A stretch of 64,000 bases of DNA from Oscillospiraceae bacterium (GCA_009780235.1 WRAK01000004.1:60286-124285); one strand, 5' to 3'. Counted from the first letter of the stretch, positions 58,501 to 63,277 are shown. Numbers and translations: made by a program. The notes: generated from the sequence alone by a model not told the origin.

Positions 58501-61500
58501 CCATCGGAACGCCGATTGCATTCGCTTGGTCAACCCAAACGGTGGGGGTGTTGCTGATGGCGAGGTTCGTGTTTTGATTTCCGACTGCTTGCGGCGTATC
58601 CACGCCACCCGCTGTTGTTACTCTCTGCCAAGTCGCACCTTCACCCCATACCCAGCGGAACACTTCGGGGTCGGGAGTCATCGCACGAACGTGCGTTGCG
58701 TTGGTGCCGTCTACTTGGGTACGCGCATTCGACCAAACGTCGACCAACTGGCCTTCGTCGAAGTCAAAGCGAATCTCACCGAAGCCACGTCCGTGGTGGT
58801 GACCGGCCGCATGGGCTGTACGAATTTGTCCCGGGCCTGCAGGGCCGTGGGTCAAAATGTTAGCGGTCTGGCTGTGGCTGTGGCCGGAGAAGAACCCGTC
58901 CAGATGTGCGTTCCCTCTGTTGTTGAGGGTGGTAACGACGCCGCTGCTGGCGTGGGTGATAGCGATAACCGCTTGCACGCCGTAGTCGCCGTTCGGGTCA
59001 CGCAGGTCATTGATCAACTGCTCAAACCAGGGGAAGTTGTCTTGACCCGTGCCGACTGCACCGGGTGTTCTCCAGAGGAGATGCTGACGGTTCGCCGCAA
59101 CAACCATGCCCGGATGCTGCTCGTGTGCCAAACCGACGACGCCGATTTTGACGCCGTACTCTTCATACCAATCGTCAATGATGACATAAGGCGTTACCCA
59201 ATCCGGAACCGTGCCGCGCAGTTCCGCTACGGGATGCGTGTCGGCATAGACCAAATCGGATGCGATAAAGGTAATACCCGGTTCAATGCTGCGAAGCGGA
59301 TTGCTCTCCGGCAGATGCTGGAACAGCGGGTTGTTGATATCCGCAATCATCGCCGCTCTCGCCGCCTGGTCGGTGATGCCGAAGCTCTCCGTCAGGGTGC
59401 GGTTGTTGAAGTTGTGCTCGTGGTTGCCGATTGCACCGTAGCGCATACCGATGCGGTTGAGTACCCGCAAGGCCGGCTCACCCAAGAACAAGTTGTTGAT
59501 GGACTGGCCGAAGAACGTATCACCGTTGTGCATGACAATCGCTTCATAGCCTGTCGCCGCTTCGACTCTTTCCTGATGCGCGTCTACGAAGGTCACAAAA
59601 CGCGGTGCGCCCGGGTCGGCTACGGCCTGCTCACTCGTCAGGAAGCCGTGGAAGTCACCAATACCGAAAAACGTAACGGTAACCGGATCCAGATCCCGCG
59701 ATCCAAAACGAGCCTGCAAGGTGATATCATCGTTTACTGCGAAGATATGTACACGGTCCGTGGAGACACGTGTGTCACCGTTGTACCAACCGATAAACTC
59801 ATAGCCGCCTGCGGGCGTAGCAGTTGCACGCACGACTTGACGGTTGAACACGATGTCACGGGTGTTGCTGCCCGGATATGCCGGGAGGCCCCAATGAGAG
59901 TGCGAGTTGGCGGTCGGATGACGCTGTGTGCCGCCCGTGGCGTTACCCCAGACGTGCAATGCGGCTGTGCCGCCTGCGCCTGCGGTTACTTCTACCCAGT
60001 TGGCGATATCTGCGCTATCTTGCGTACCTCTCCAACGTGCCTGGCGTACCCAAGTGTCTTGGATGATGAGTGCATTGTCTTCTGCGTCACGGATGATGAA
60101 GCGCGGGCCGTCTGTGAAGTGCGGTGCGCTTGCATTGCCATCGCCTACGAAGTCAATGACTTCAAAGCCGAGTGCGTTGCCGCCGTTGTTGCCCGGCAAG
60201 GGCCAACGCTGGCCGCCATTTTGGTTGCGGTCATTAAACAGGTGGTTGGACGCACCTAATCTGTAGATGCCGTCCGGGTCAATCGGCAGCAAGGTCTGGC
60301 TGCTGTGCCATTCGCCGTTATGGAAGAACACACCGGCGAGGGTCTGGCCCTGCATGGTGCCCCAGTTCGGCTGACCTTCGTCTGCATGACCTGCCGGCCA
60401 ACGGCCAAAGCCCGGCGGGGTCGGCGGGTCGCCTCCGGGAGACATGTTGAGCATCTCAATGAGGTCACGGCCGCGGATTTCAAACAAAGGCATAACGTTC
60501 TCAAATGTCATCGCGCCTCTGAGGACGAGTTCATTTACGATATTGGCCGGGTCAAAGTTCGAAACTCTGCCGCCGCGCCAAGAGGAGACGTTACCGACAA
60601 TAACCGTGCCGCCCCAATCGTCTACACCGGGTGTAGAGGGTTTGTCGTCCGCATGGTTCAGCATGACCCACTCATGCAGCATATGTACGAGATAGTGGTC
60701 TGCTGCGGCCTGACTGCGGCTGTATGTTACGCGGGGGCCAAGCGGCAATCCCCATGCGTACTCAACCAACTGCTCCAAGCCCCATGCGCCGCGCTCTGCA
60801 ATCGGGGTTGCGATGAGAACATCAAGATCGGGGCCGGGTGTAAACCCGTCGCCGACACGCATACCGGTCGGATAGGTAAAATTAAGTCTCGTGTTTTGGT
60901 TTCCAACTGTTTGGGGCGTATGAACCACCACGTTGTCCACGATTTGTGACGTCACACGTTCCCAAGTTGCACCTTCACCGTGCACTAAACGTACTGCTTC
61001 GGGATCCGGCGTCATCGCGCGGATATGGGTAGCATTGGTGCCGTCAACTTGCGTAACGGAACTGCCTGCAACAACGGGCTGCAACACGCCGTCTACAAAG
61101 TTCAGTTGAATCTGACCGAAGCCACGTCCGTGGTGCGGACCGAGTGCGATGGCGGTACGGAGCTGGGCATCACCCTCGCCATGCGTTCTGACCGCCGCTG
61201 CGGTTCCATGGGTATGACCGGAGAAGAAACCGTCAAAGTGTGCATACCCTCTCTGCATGAGTGTATCTACAATCGTATTTGTGTAGTTACCGGAGCTGGT
61301 GTGGGTGATTGCCACGACTGCGGCTACGCCGTACTCTTCACGCAACAGGGTAATCATGTCTTCCAGCCACTCGTAGTTCTCTACGCTCGTGCCGACCATA
61401 CCGGGGGTACGGAAGTGGAGGTGGCGGCGGTCTGCCGCACCCGACATGGACTCAATCGACGGGTGGGTCAAGCCGATGAGACCGACGGTTACGCCGTAGT

Positions 61501-63277
61501 CATCATACCAGTCATCCAAAATCGCATACGGCTGCGCCCACTCGGGGGATGTGCCGCGCAGTTCTTCATTCGGATGCGTGTCTGCATAAATGATGTCTGC
61601 CGCGAGGAAGGGGATACCGGGCTGTACTGTATTCAGTACATGGTCTTCCGGCAGGTACACCCACATCGGATTTCTTGCTCTGTTTACATCCTCTAATGCT
61701 TCCGCTCTTGCCGCCGGATCCGTCTCGTTGAAAGACTCGGTCAGCGGGCGATTTTGCCAAGAGAATTCGTGATTACCAATTGCACCGAAACGCACACCAA
61801 CACGGTTGAGTGCCCACAGGGCGGGCTCGCCCCAGAACAGATTCTGGTGCGCCTGACCGAAGAAGGTGTCACCGGCGTGCAGACGAACAGGCTCGTGGCC
61901 GGTCAAATCTTCAATCCGGTCGGAAACTTCATCCATGAAGGTCACGAAACGCGCAAAGCCGGGATCAATTGCCGCAGCCACGTTTGTACCCGGCGGCGTC
62001 ATCCAGCTGTTCATGTGACCGTGGAAGTCAGCCATCGCTTGCAGCGTGATAGTGAGGTCAACGGGCTCGGGATACGTCTCCAAGTTCTCCATCGCTTCAC
62101 GCAGGGCGCGTTCCGCCGCATTAACTTCTGCTTGCGTTGCGTCCTCGTCCTCATACACCGCAATCGCTGCTTCGCGGGCTGCTTCAAAAGCTTCCCAGCT
62201 CGCATCGGTGTAGTCGCCTTGGCCGTTGTCGTCTGCGTCTTCGTCGAAGATTTCATCCGCATCTTCGATTGCTTCACGCAATGCGTCTCTGCAAGGGGGA
62301 CCGTCGGGCACCAAGCCATTATACGCCGCACGCAGTACCGCATAAGCGGCATCAACTTCGGCTTGCGTTGCGGCATCATTAGCCAGCACGGCTCGTGCAG
62401 CGTTGAGTGCAGCATAAAACGGATCCCAGCTCTCAACGGTGTAGCTCTCATCCGGACCGCGCCACTCTGCATCGGCAACCAATTCCCGCAACGCTTCTTT
62501 ATCGACAGGAGGCTCTACGTCAAACAGCCGCGCAAAGCCCACGAGCATAACCGCACCCTGCACACGTTGGATGTTGTGGAGAGGCTCTACAACAAAACCA
62601 CCTTCGGAGGCGGCAGATCCGTTGACAACACGAACATAGTGCGCCCATCTAATCGGGGCGACGCCCCACCAAGAGATGTGGTCGTGGTCATTAAAGGGCC
62701 AGTTCAGACCCTCTCCCGGGTCGGAAGTGTCCAGATCCAAGCGATCCGCAAGCCTATAAAGCATTACGACAAATGCTTCACGGGTAATCGGAGCACCCGG
62801 TGCGAATGTGCCGTCGGGGTTTCCGAGAATAATCCCATTCTCTGCCGCCCAAGCAATCGGCCCGGTATACCATACGCCGACAGGAACATCCGAGAACGGA
62901 GGCTCCGTCACAGACGGGAACTGTACATAACCCGCACCGCGGACATGGTTGGCCGCATTCACCATCATCTGTGCCGCTTCCGCACGAGTGAGGTGGTCGT
63001 ACGGGACAAATATCCCGCCCGCTCTGCCGGCCATCAGGCCTCTCTCGGCCGCCTCTTCAACCCAAACGTTACCCCAGTGGCCGAAAGGCACGTCGGGGAA
63101 TCGTGGGTCAGCATCGGTCGGCACCATTTGTGCCAACGCTTCTGCGAATAGTGCCTCATCGCTCGGCTGTGCCGAGGCGTCCGTTGCAATCGCTGCTGCG
63201 GGGAACAAGGTAAGAACCATGATCATCGCCAGTAGCATTGCTAAAGGTTTTCTGGATCTGCGTAAAAATGTACTCAT
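39050..63277 (-). CDS. Giant SLH-anchored multi-phosphatase surface protein
   Basis: The 8,075-residue exported protein has a signal peptide (MSTFLRRSRKPLAMLLAMIM…AAIA), three SLH domains (about 57-249), two FIVAR-like repeats (255-405), and seven 5'-nucleotidase-type modules starting near residues 406, 1196, 2906, 3996, 4704, 5486 and 6181. A PHP-type phosphoesterase (about 2190-2590) and OB/Ig-like domains follow module 2; InlB-like beta repeats and four copies of a beta-sandwich-like repeat lie between modules. The C-terminal 1,100 residues are duplicated blocks. Every module keeps DxH, GD, GNHE and GHxH metal motifs. No sortase signal. AGGAGGGAG precedes the ATG at 63277; an ATG 40 codons upstream is less likely. 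The frame is open throughout. Inferred role: wall-bound nucleotide or phosphoester hydrolysis. Confidence 0.93.
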   Translation of the reverse strand: MSTFLRRSRKPLAMLLAMIMVLTLFPAAAIATDASAQPSDEALFAEALAQMVPTDADPRFPDVPFGHWGNVWVEEAAERGLMAGRAGGIFVPYDHLTRAEAAQMMVNAANHVRGAGYVQFPSVTEPPFSDVPVGVWYTGPIAWAAENGIILGNPDGTFAPGAPITREAFVVMLYRLADRLDLDTSDPGEGLNWPFNDHDHISWWGVAPIRWAHYVRVVNGSAASEGGFVVEPLHNIQRVQGAVMLVGFARLFDVEPPVDKEALRELVADAEWRGPDESYTVESWDPFYAALNAARAVLANDAATQAEVDAAYAVLRAAYNGLVPDGPPCRDALREAIEDADEIFDEDADDNGQGDYTDASWEAFEAAREAAIAVYEDEDATQAEVNAAERALREAMENLETYPEPVDLTITLQAMADFHGHMNSWMTPPGTNVAAAIDPGFARFVTFMDEVSDRIEDLTGHEPVRLHAGDTFFGQAHQNLFWGEPALWALNRVGVRFGAIGNHEFSWQNRPLTESFNETDPAARAEALEDVNRARNPMWVYLPEDHVLNTVQPGIPFLAADIIYADTHPNEELRGTSPEWAQPYAILDDWYDDYGVTVGLIGLTHPSIESMSGAADRRHLHFRTPGMVGTSVENYEWLEDMITLLREEYGVAAVVAITHTSSGNYTNTIVDTLMQRGYAHFDGFFSGHTHGTAAAVRTHGEGDAQLRTAIALGPHHGRGFGQIQLNFVDGVLQPVVAGSSVTQVDGTNATHIRAMTPDPEAVRLVHGEGATWERVTSQIVDNVVVHTPQTVGNQNTRLNFTYPTGMRVGDGFTPGPDLDVLIATPIAERGAWGLEQLVEYAWGLPLGPRVTYSRSQAAADHYLVHMLHEWVMLNHADDKPSTPGVDDWGGTVIVGNVSSWRGGRVSNFDPANIVNELVLRGAMTFENVMPLFEIRGRDLIEMLNMSPGGDPPTPPGFGRWPAGHADEGQPNWGTMQGQTLAGVFFHNGEWHSSQTLLPIDPDGIYRLGASNHLFNDRNQNGGQRWPLPGNNGGNALGFEVIDFVGDGNASAPHFTDGPRFIIRDAEDNALIIQDTWVRQARWRGTQDSADIANWVEVTAGAGGTAALHVWGNATGGTQRHPTANSHSHWGLPAYPGSNTRDIVFNRQVVRATATPAGGYEFIGWYNGDTRVSTDRVHIFAVNDDITLQARFGSRDLDPVTVTFFGIGDFHGFLTSEQAVADPGAPRFVTFVDAHQERVEAATGYEAIVMHNGDTFFGQSINNLFLGEPALRVLNRIGMRYGAIGNHEHNFNNRTLTESFGITDQAARAAMIADINNPLFQHLPESNPLRSIEPGITFIASDLVYADTHPVAELRGTVPDWVTPYVIIDDWYEEYGVKIGVVGLAHEQHPGMVVAANRQHLLWRTPGAVGTGQDNFPWFEQLINDLRDPNGDYGVQAVIAITHASSGVVTTLNNRGNAHLDGFFSGHSHSQTANILTHGPAGPGQIRTAHAAGHHHGRGFGEIRFDFDEGQLVDVWSNARTQVDGTNATHVRAMTPDPEVFRWVWGEGATWQRVTTAGGVDTPQAVGNQNTNLAISNTPTVWVDQANAIGVPMAERATWGYVQLRDYLWDRPLGPRGTYSRNAAHRNQHLIAMAVDYIDRVHANDISYETGLPFEGTIITFAQSGWRGQDAARLNWGPNTMVSFMDLMDHLTFEREIVLFEMRGADVIEMLNFPPGGAPPGGGTWGRNAPNTLWPRGVPNWGVMGNGQTISGAFLHNGQWHLTATLEPIDPTATYRLGMAHNLYNGWDADGSQRWPAPGNEQGIALGWEVIDFVDGDDQPNVWFVSYTHGNKGPRHTSRHEITGDTINYWEVWELETRHRGNIVAGGGTIASWIDVEATGGGTAALAVWGLGAGGNGWGAPAYPNGGTVRDLVLHGSAVRATATVPATLPDGYVFLGWFDGNTRVSTDLVYVFNAPTADTTLQARFGPDDLPECPIPGPGADLARWMQAEGLEDQFPNGLNERRLYVNPTYGTVIEPLRFHVGDAVRYLRWESGAPTVVNAAGDGPGGLHDIPSGTEVRWQTTISTVGHFDLEVQFNMRSDEGTAGTRRGPRDWQLQVSTNGTNWVDAGAPIVLTGVWNNNIVRELPAAADNQETLHIRWLMASNTGVHGQPITDNHRHHMRDIIIRSAESLVDCGLPGCPNCDTGDFTIENPYADVDWAAFGRFRAALHIHTTRSDGEATVAETVFDLYNKGYDIVAITDHTNMQPAQSESVHTGDWAVGAGAMTASQRDAIIAGTFGRTEYVGFAFPGDFGPALHRPAGQGGMIAIPFTNEQSTTEHIISLWANFNDTSLPAGERNMARTFAEIEAAGGVGIIAHPGRYTTGAGGSPVSSMNPARISQYVELFDRSTAALGFELFNRSDNETRVDRLLWDNVLQVLMPYGRPVWGFANDDNHSMNQAGYNWNVLLMPTLTDVNARAAMEDGAFYMVTRINRGIVDTDTAINFPNLPDGSRTPNGGTEASLQLLAQTPPSITSIAVNGNVITITGANYDVIEWVASGAIIHTGPTFDVAAHWANIDHNYVRAQLVSDYGMALTQPFGVFNAPIPSRPPVDNLESFDDPDEIRSLHRPTAEITAAALHLPPTVIAASERNWRAQVDVTWDLTELLATYDPANPAVQTFVVPGTVTALPASWTNTNNVPLTVTITVNMGIDPVISIYDANRNTPIGRMITVEGYVTAYARRGDRILIQDGMGEWSGLWVNDLGGAGVGPIIGDYLGQWVRITGQRGVQWGENNAINFNSATGLGSFEGGISDVGRPVIEPVELEINNPDHLTLGTSGPFNNMLVNITAPWVATTDLAHDPPGSPVNIIRSPAVGRAEVSGVMPTGAEVGDTVRIERAIIHWRNDRECQILHTAWNSGGSITLATREARIDILTFADFHGNVDSMMNDNDPGAARFVAYAQWLRQQNDNPANVMVIPGGDDFHGHPVSNFNYTRNGEQFTPNAPGISAHLPIGTGAPAVAMMQQLGVEYMALGNHEFSFGFGRTLELANYVTFLAADLFYAEGHANEGQRPAFVEPYTIVEFENGDITVGLIGLMTRGMSHLVADPATANFEYRTPTIAGANAAWITAIEDLIEELRDDYGVDAVIAVTHMYQAEARVLANLIDGFDGIIGGHGHQTFTDVVNGTRIIEAGQHGRHMGRLSLHFDEDGDLDDVTGWLSPAPPANSLLGTTPNNSVRDFNRPAGLTFDEQVIPALQHAEFLTTPGVSAAYDAMAAIMAEYHAQSGYYLNRVLGTRSIYSNTRNDRNVWVTRLLSDYVARATGQNDWVYVSNFGGWRNVPPFQFTPTTNVITRELYATMPFNNAILVYEMYGRDLLTLLNMTAGADTNLNPPTFGLNGGQPPVVDGAFRGELIDANHMINGAPHPRWQWYLTATGLPISDDTTRYNVIGSNFTQGAAAALLPGGTPVGGGDRFPIPGTTHGNALGMAFLGMPNALRADGTLVPYNEMPTDNTLWEVQGFRTLRSALMEQQIYRGANPGYTEELTVTAVGEGTAVITFPFAPGNRSRNINVVPQHVTVTATGSNFLGWFEVGGTTALSTDLVYTFVQRDELALEARFGTPDCPAVGPGEVITAWAGDEGLTPTNLVENWNSTAGDNATINFYVGGTRRLLHAASGGATVTNGVATASGAGAPGSGLNGIAAGDAFWQTTISTEGQFGVTVAAEMRSDNAASGAAPRDWQLSFSIDDGDTWTNVGGIINLNAGNWTNAQAAAVPPAFTGTGGAPFVRTLPAAADDQAEVILRWTLASTTAVNGGAIGANGRHAMRNVVIHSAETRVYCGLQTCPNCETADFTALQEAVDWALLHTPAENYTPATWAPFAAALATAQTVLGTANATQAAVDAAAMDLILAMVALELAGIIVEPITIESLIARASSGLVLDFQVTTPPAIAAGTPITATFATFPGMANVPGLTLVGTPVVDASGVTTIQVAVAENVADGRYLMRLTIGGHVVTSFVDVQQPRLPQRIDLLTFADFHGFTTRGDANDNDPGAGLFAAYAEWVRHGRGGLDADVNPNNVFFAAGGDEFQGGAVSNFPGVSADDPRNPTPGTALPPVLGNNVLAMMEYLVRDQDHNFHIALGNHEFSFGVARAYTLGERVTLLASDIFYAEGQPRAGERPDFVRHYDIIEFPDHDITIGLIGLMNTGMRNLVSGGLRQFDLRFIQASAPQAHKDAIHDLIEELRDVHGVNAVVAITHKGGNSASINYLAANFDVDGIIGGHGHSIISRDHANGTPIMEVGQHGRSIGRMSFFFDADGELERTARWNSGANAIRDFAPRANQEFGMLGAHAGHADWPQFAHHMTAVNDLMQPYYDITDEWFNAPLGPVGMNFTNRDGRDVWVTRLNHDYVSERLNDPNLITVSNSGGWRNTGLWPWDADRTVIRRNIYTTMPFNNLILVHQMYGRDVITMLNSMGTNPRTGIHGSTNNWYITATGLRIPDLGPGEPGAMVFNVTGSNHTFDQDSNTWRFPGNPGGSRTAGSGASQRPAMHVIAPPHVLIRPDAVDLIPDGMLVPGVADPRVTWNDFIYDYVGDGDGAAGRETTIWTLHGAQMLRYSMEITTVRRGQRPVGEWSSEVTVARRVGDDTTTTGVAIGITNAAGQNVTLPMGTSTRVVNPQRVVVTATAPNPMPDGYVFLGWFNGSTQVATTLVHAFTATEDTNLVAHFGEPDDDPPPPDGARFNFQVLHTNDLHGAFGAWRYTHNVAHTGLATLYNRIEAERAAALPATDWRHTAGATWRDRTLLAELGDTIQGNLSGPLYTVVWDEHPGNVARMDPTIYGMEVLGYDLFVLGNHEFDFGFPRLYRALGWDPATRAPEAGRAPGHYFSGAVLAGNVMDQNDNPVFDAYHIQDFTDQGGPRVALIGMTRQQGSQYNFGWFQAMNYHATQTTIQTAETIAWLESAAAIALYGEIDMYIGIMHMGQAEARNVLATAVPGHDGRLVGDYIVGFMGGHAHATTAGALGSGAGSGVRFSEAGNRGNRLGRMRFEAIYSTTDGWTIDRTTGVTGEFAGAGIGGVAANGALTVANSPANEDFLARPMIQAAHEFSMEHALAPIGYITGPAFTPTVRGGNLFQEDNPLWRAVQYGFMYFGNTAIRHSDDPELVAIRERTDGGPTEIGVVMDGPLAGNRNINAGGAPGVTVPIFVSDAYGVYEFDNNTLVIVELTGHQLRLWLEHSYVHVSTHTTGLFPNITGNESWRLMTGYGMPHIVDLTQPAWSRITLLNDDGSPMTEAQMNEPLLAVANSHTTGNRAFVPAPGAGATNRELILFNRMMALPDEHTLNGLGGEAGMPFFHSHNASGVLFVEDNAGNLVEYFPNAFGATGLFIDYIRSVMPGAYFNNIIDSFEPNFTFITAETDAIVLEMAARVVNANVGVSKTGATLANIRGHLNPQILPIWDRYVANMNRVESRYTPESWAVFADAMEAAGELILISGLATAQIPIAAIVNIFTPVLQAAIDGLEERPRQRIDVLTFADFHGRVVGPNYTFNNDDPGAPRFVSFIEYRRAENPNPNNVIIIGGGDDMHGQALSNMSGGEPVLAMFDYITRYQEQNIHIGLGNHEFSFGQPRAVELGQRVNLMAADLFYADNADQVLANVSTAPGERPDWVKPYDIVTFPDHDITIGIVGLMSTTIRATATGGMAGFDLRHVAPGFPAANTEAVADIIELLRRPVEDGGYGVAAVVAATHIQGPSAQADFVANNLDFDAIITGHTHQRINRVVNGTPIIEAGHHGSSLGRFQLQFDVDGNLESVTPELWANTIRTWPSGAGSVVPASVQEHYDAMTDMLDSFFVTYGNPWRQPIAPHGVYFRNRDARDVWVTPLINGFAERMEILHENDRVMAGGWVGLMNDGGLRNTNQWPRAADCMVTLGEQLNTFPFDDGVLVWEVSGQQLLTILRNSPAGHFRIGAHRGPGATGTAPWFITATGEQIEDTAESRYNVIGRRFWFNGLGIAAGSNAVLPGTLHGRNHGAHMQYPLPGNPRVLFEDGTTMYWQDYAALEDNGFNNPGLWGLDGTQMWANVFIDELVARDTYPGWAAEITIAATGGGGIQPIRGLDQRPAQNWRDIHAFTWNQFDEFGNPIRVGALNTIITNIPGRASAPINTRVEVRATAPSPMPQGYEFLGWFNADDAANATPLATTLTWAFTVTEDIDLEARFGIREDGVTARIDILTFADFHGRIDPPSISLNLNEPGAARFVAFVENARQQNDNPDNVMIIPGGDDLHGYAVSNYLRGLPGLAMFNLLGVEHMALGNHEFSFGPGRAREIGTGINLTTGEADASGFRVNLMSSDLWYASNATETLLGAPVSTAPGERPSWVRPYDIVEFEDGNITIGLVGLMNTYMPTLVSGGMAGFDRRTPAPGMADDHPYVEAFAELIEYLREDEGVDAVIAVTHIGGAAGNAHMNFLADTFDLDAIIGGHAHGNVARERAGTHIVEAGAHGMRLGTISLYFENGELDDVTSVTSPDFAIRDFVVPTDVTNPVRIAFEAMEALVQQFFDDTADYFDFELGLRGEDFTNRAGRNTWVTGLVSDYVNYRTDDEVVVFISNFGGWRDTGLWPRQADDLVARRELYTTMPFEDAILLMDFTGRDLLTLLNMVASANAVLAPPTFGLNGGQPPVVAGAVQGAPIDLLHEINGVVRPRYNWLIDGVEILDTTTDIYTIAVRRFIFGGVGMNGGDRFPLPGNLHGDALGMTFLGEPRVLLADDHSLTISDANTARWDDTMLWSEFQAIAGTDNSTWAGHGARGLRDMLFTATTWRQPADKTDLAWLVGQAQLHVETNYTPATWTAFEDALAAAETVLANTVATQQAVDAARIALNDARNALAAPAARYDLAWLVGQAQLHVEMNYTPATWTPFADALEAAETVLADLDATSQEIEDARIALNNARNALTHRAVFYDLAWLVHHSGYHVEANYAPVRWAPFADALDAARDVLDNLNATQQEVDDATAALADARDGLTAALPAWSDGWTVPGPITVDNALVIPAGYHIHGDGQTITVEPGASITNWDLIENATIVVQPGASVTRTDGVTITATGFAMTITTGTWSGASGLIAPLAQTGDAFYAAIVAPGPGTITLTNAAHATDSVNLTQMSLTVTGEVTIATDEIMSNVRRTVEVGRLDVTATGDLTLEATMHIAAPRVGQGVAANPSGLEDRVQEGRNDGQITISASPVMLWIAGALPPNPDGHAWLGTGTFNGVWGPFAVVPAPAVSVDKAALQAALDIANARVMGDYAPTSWTPFSNARSAANTVLNDTNATQTQVDGALATLNTATDGLVYLGALLAAISAASTAGYVQEDYTEASWNTFIAALTEAGTLMATATSQGQVDAAIIALAEARAGLTLVTSPVLPVVLAEWVYLGDGASNPSINQEINTIRAGSNTLSPTDGVLTTATLQKMAAGVQHPLNGAFGGVSANVPANHEDNVWWQVSLNATGVSAIEVEWLQRSEGPGPRDFRFEYSIDGGATWNIVGDPIRLNTGSVNPSNPGNTAHARTLPSSVDGEAEVFLRWVKATNYRAGAQNVNTAMANNGPTQINGLVITGIESGTSVEPADPWYVTGILTGNVTIAANMTLTAPIVGNGFTVTVEDDVVLTGWNFLQDATLALESGASIVRPADGATITAGADIEVTIEIADWTADYDFYAAISVEGDGTLYFTAAHATNSVNLTQMSLTIAGEVTIETDTTSVGQRTVEVGRLHVTEDGELTLAATVHINDSRTATGNAASPSGLVGREKEGRNDGLITITAQPVMLWIMGAIMPGSDYEWLGTGTWDGVWGPFAVSPAPPAPSNGTLDTTDLTSAINLAEVRLQADYAPWTWAPFAAALVHAQDVLAAVDSLNTPPTQDDIDEALEDLEEAMGNLIPRTELAEETTVSTAGITGSGSFGDAWDAGTQTLTIGGGDQPVTMQMLGNAGATDLRWEASAITSTVAAGWRAATVAFLADAANNDPVGWNLSSINTETMTDIVVSWSMRSTTAAPRDWQLQYSTDGVTWNNAGDVNQLSLTSTGGNPTIGYGPNQFEVELPATAEGYETLYLRWVVVSLYRADGGDASFGGNTNIMNILIEALS
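40595..42345 (-). other. Giant protein: C-terminal block A
   Basis: A beta-rich segment (VTVDNALVIPAGYHIHG-like start, VNLTQMSLTVTGEVTIATD, LGTGTFNGVWGPFAV end), two FIVAR-like repeats, and the third beta-sandwich-like repeat (PRDFRFEYSIDGGATWN). Block B copies this order, so a segment of about 500 residues was duplicated. Confidence 0.7.
42350..42960 (-). repeat. Giant protein: triplet of FIVAR-like repeats
   Basis: Three tandem units of about 66 residues, with DLAWLVGQAQLHVE.NYTPATW…F.DAL.AAETVLA…AT…A.IALN.ARNAL. The first two are nearly identical. Such three-helix units act as stalks or glycan-binding spacers in surface proteins. Confidence 0.8.
42965..44738 (-). other. Giant protein: 5'-nucleotidase module 7
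   Basis: Metallophosphatase motifs TFADFHG, PGGDDLHG, GNHEFSFG and GGHAHG, then a 5'-nucleotidase C-terminal domain with SNFGGWRDTGLWPR and TMPFEDAILLMDF. It belongs to the GGDD.HG sub-type. Confidence 0.85.
44745..46820 (-). other. Giant protein: 5'-nucleotidase module 6
   Basis: TFADFHG, GGGDDMHG, GNHEFSFG and TGHTHQ motifs, a C-terminal nucleotidase domain, and an InlB-like beta repeat (YEFLGWFN…DLEARFG) at the end. Confidence 0.85.
46825..49170 (-). other. Giant protein: 5'-nucleotidase module 5 and linker
   Basis: The only copy with the classical UshA/YfkN-type motifs LHTNDLHG and ELGDTIQGN, plus GNHEFDFG and GGHAHA. It is the most divergent of the seven. A FIVAR-like linker (RYTPESWAVFADAMEAAGE) follows. 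Confidence 0.82.
49195..51292 (-). other. Giant protein: 5'-nucleotidase module 4
   Basis: TFADFHG, AGGDEFQG (a Glu for the usual Asp in the GGDD motif), GNHEFSFG and GGHGHS, a C-terminal domain with SNSGGWRNTGLW, and an InlB-like beta repeat at the end. Confidence 0.82.
51300..52485 (-). other. Giant protein: beta-sandwich 2, CxxC knuckle and linker
   Basis: A copy of the PRDWQLSFSIDDGDTW repeat ends in CGLQTCPNC, followed by a FIVAR-like unit and an Ig-like stretch (ITATFATFPG…GRYLMRLTIGG) before module 4. Confidence 0.7.
52490..54562 (-). other. Giant protein: 5'-nucleotidase module 3
   Basis: TFADFHG, PGGDDFHG, GNHEFSFG and GGHGHQ motifs, a C-terminal nucleotidase domain (SNFGGWRNVPPF), and an InlB-like repeat (FLGWFEVGG…LALEARFG). 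Confidence 0.84.
54570..56715 (-). other. Giant protein: PHP phosphoesterase with Ig/OB-like domains
   Basis: The PHP part (55515-56715) has ALHIHTTRSDGE (HxH motif) and VAITDHTN, then GIIAHPGRY and FANDDNHS, matching the metal ligands of PHP/polymerase-and-histidinol-phosphatase enzymes. It is followed by a Big_4-type Ig segment (WDLTELLATYDPANPAVQTF) and an OB-fold-like segment (ITVEGYVTAYARRGDRILIQD) similar to the OB domain of YhcR-type nucleases. Confidence 0.75.
56725..57365 (-). other. Giant protein: beta-sandwich 1 with CxxC knuckle
   Basis: The first copy of the PRDWQLQVSTNGTNWVDAG…ETLHIRWLMAS repeat, ending in CGLPGCPNC. The three Cys (CxxxxCxxC) recur only after beta-sandwich 2. 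Confidence 0.7.
57380..59695 (-). other. Giant protein: 5'-nucleotidase module 2
   Basis: GIGDFHG, HNGDTFFGQ, GNHEHNF and SGHSHS motifs. It is most similar to module 1 (both GDTFFGQ type) and ends in an InlB-like repeat. Confidence 0.84.
59700..62060 (-). other. Giant protein: 5'-nucleotidase module 1
   Basis: MADFHGH, HAGDTFFGQ, GNHEFSW and SGHTHG motifs; the C-terminal domain contains GNVSSWRGGRVSNFD; an InlB-like repeat (YEFIGWYNGDTRVSTD…LQARFG) closes the module. Confidence 0.84.
62065..63105 (-). other. Giant protein: SLH triplet and first FIVAR pair
   Basis: Three SLH domains (62530-63105) with FPDVPFGHWGNVWVEEAAERGLM…TRAEAAQMM, FSDVPVGVWYTGPIAWAAENGI…TREAFVVMLYR, and a weaker FNDHDHISWWGVAPIRWA. 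They bind secondary wall polymers. Two FIVAR-like repeats (62065-62515) follow. Confidence 0.9.
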
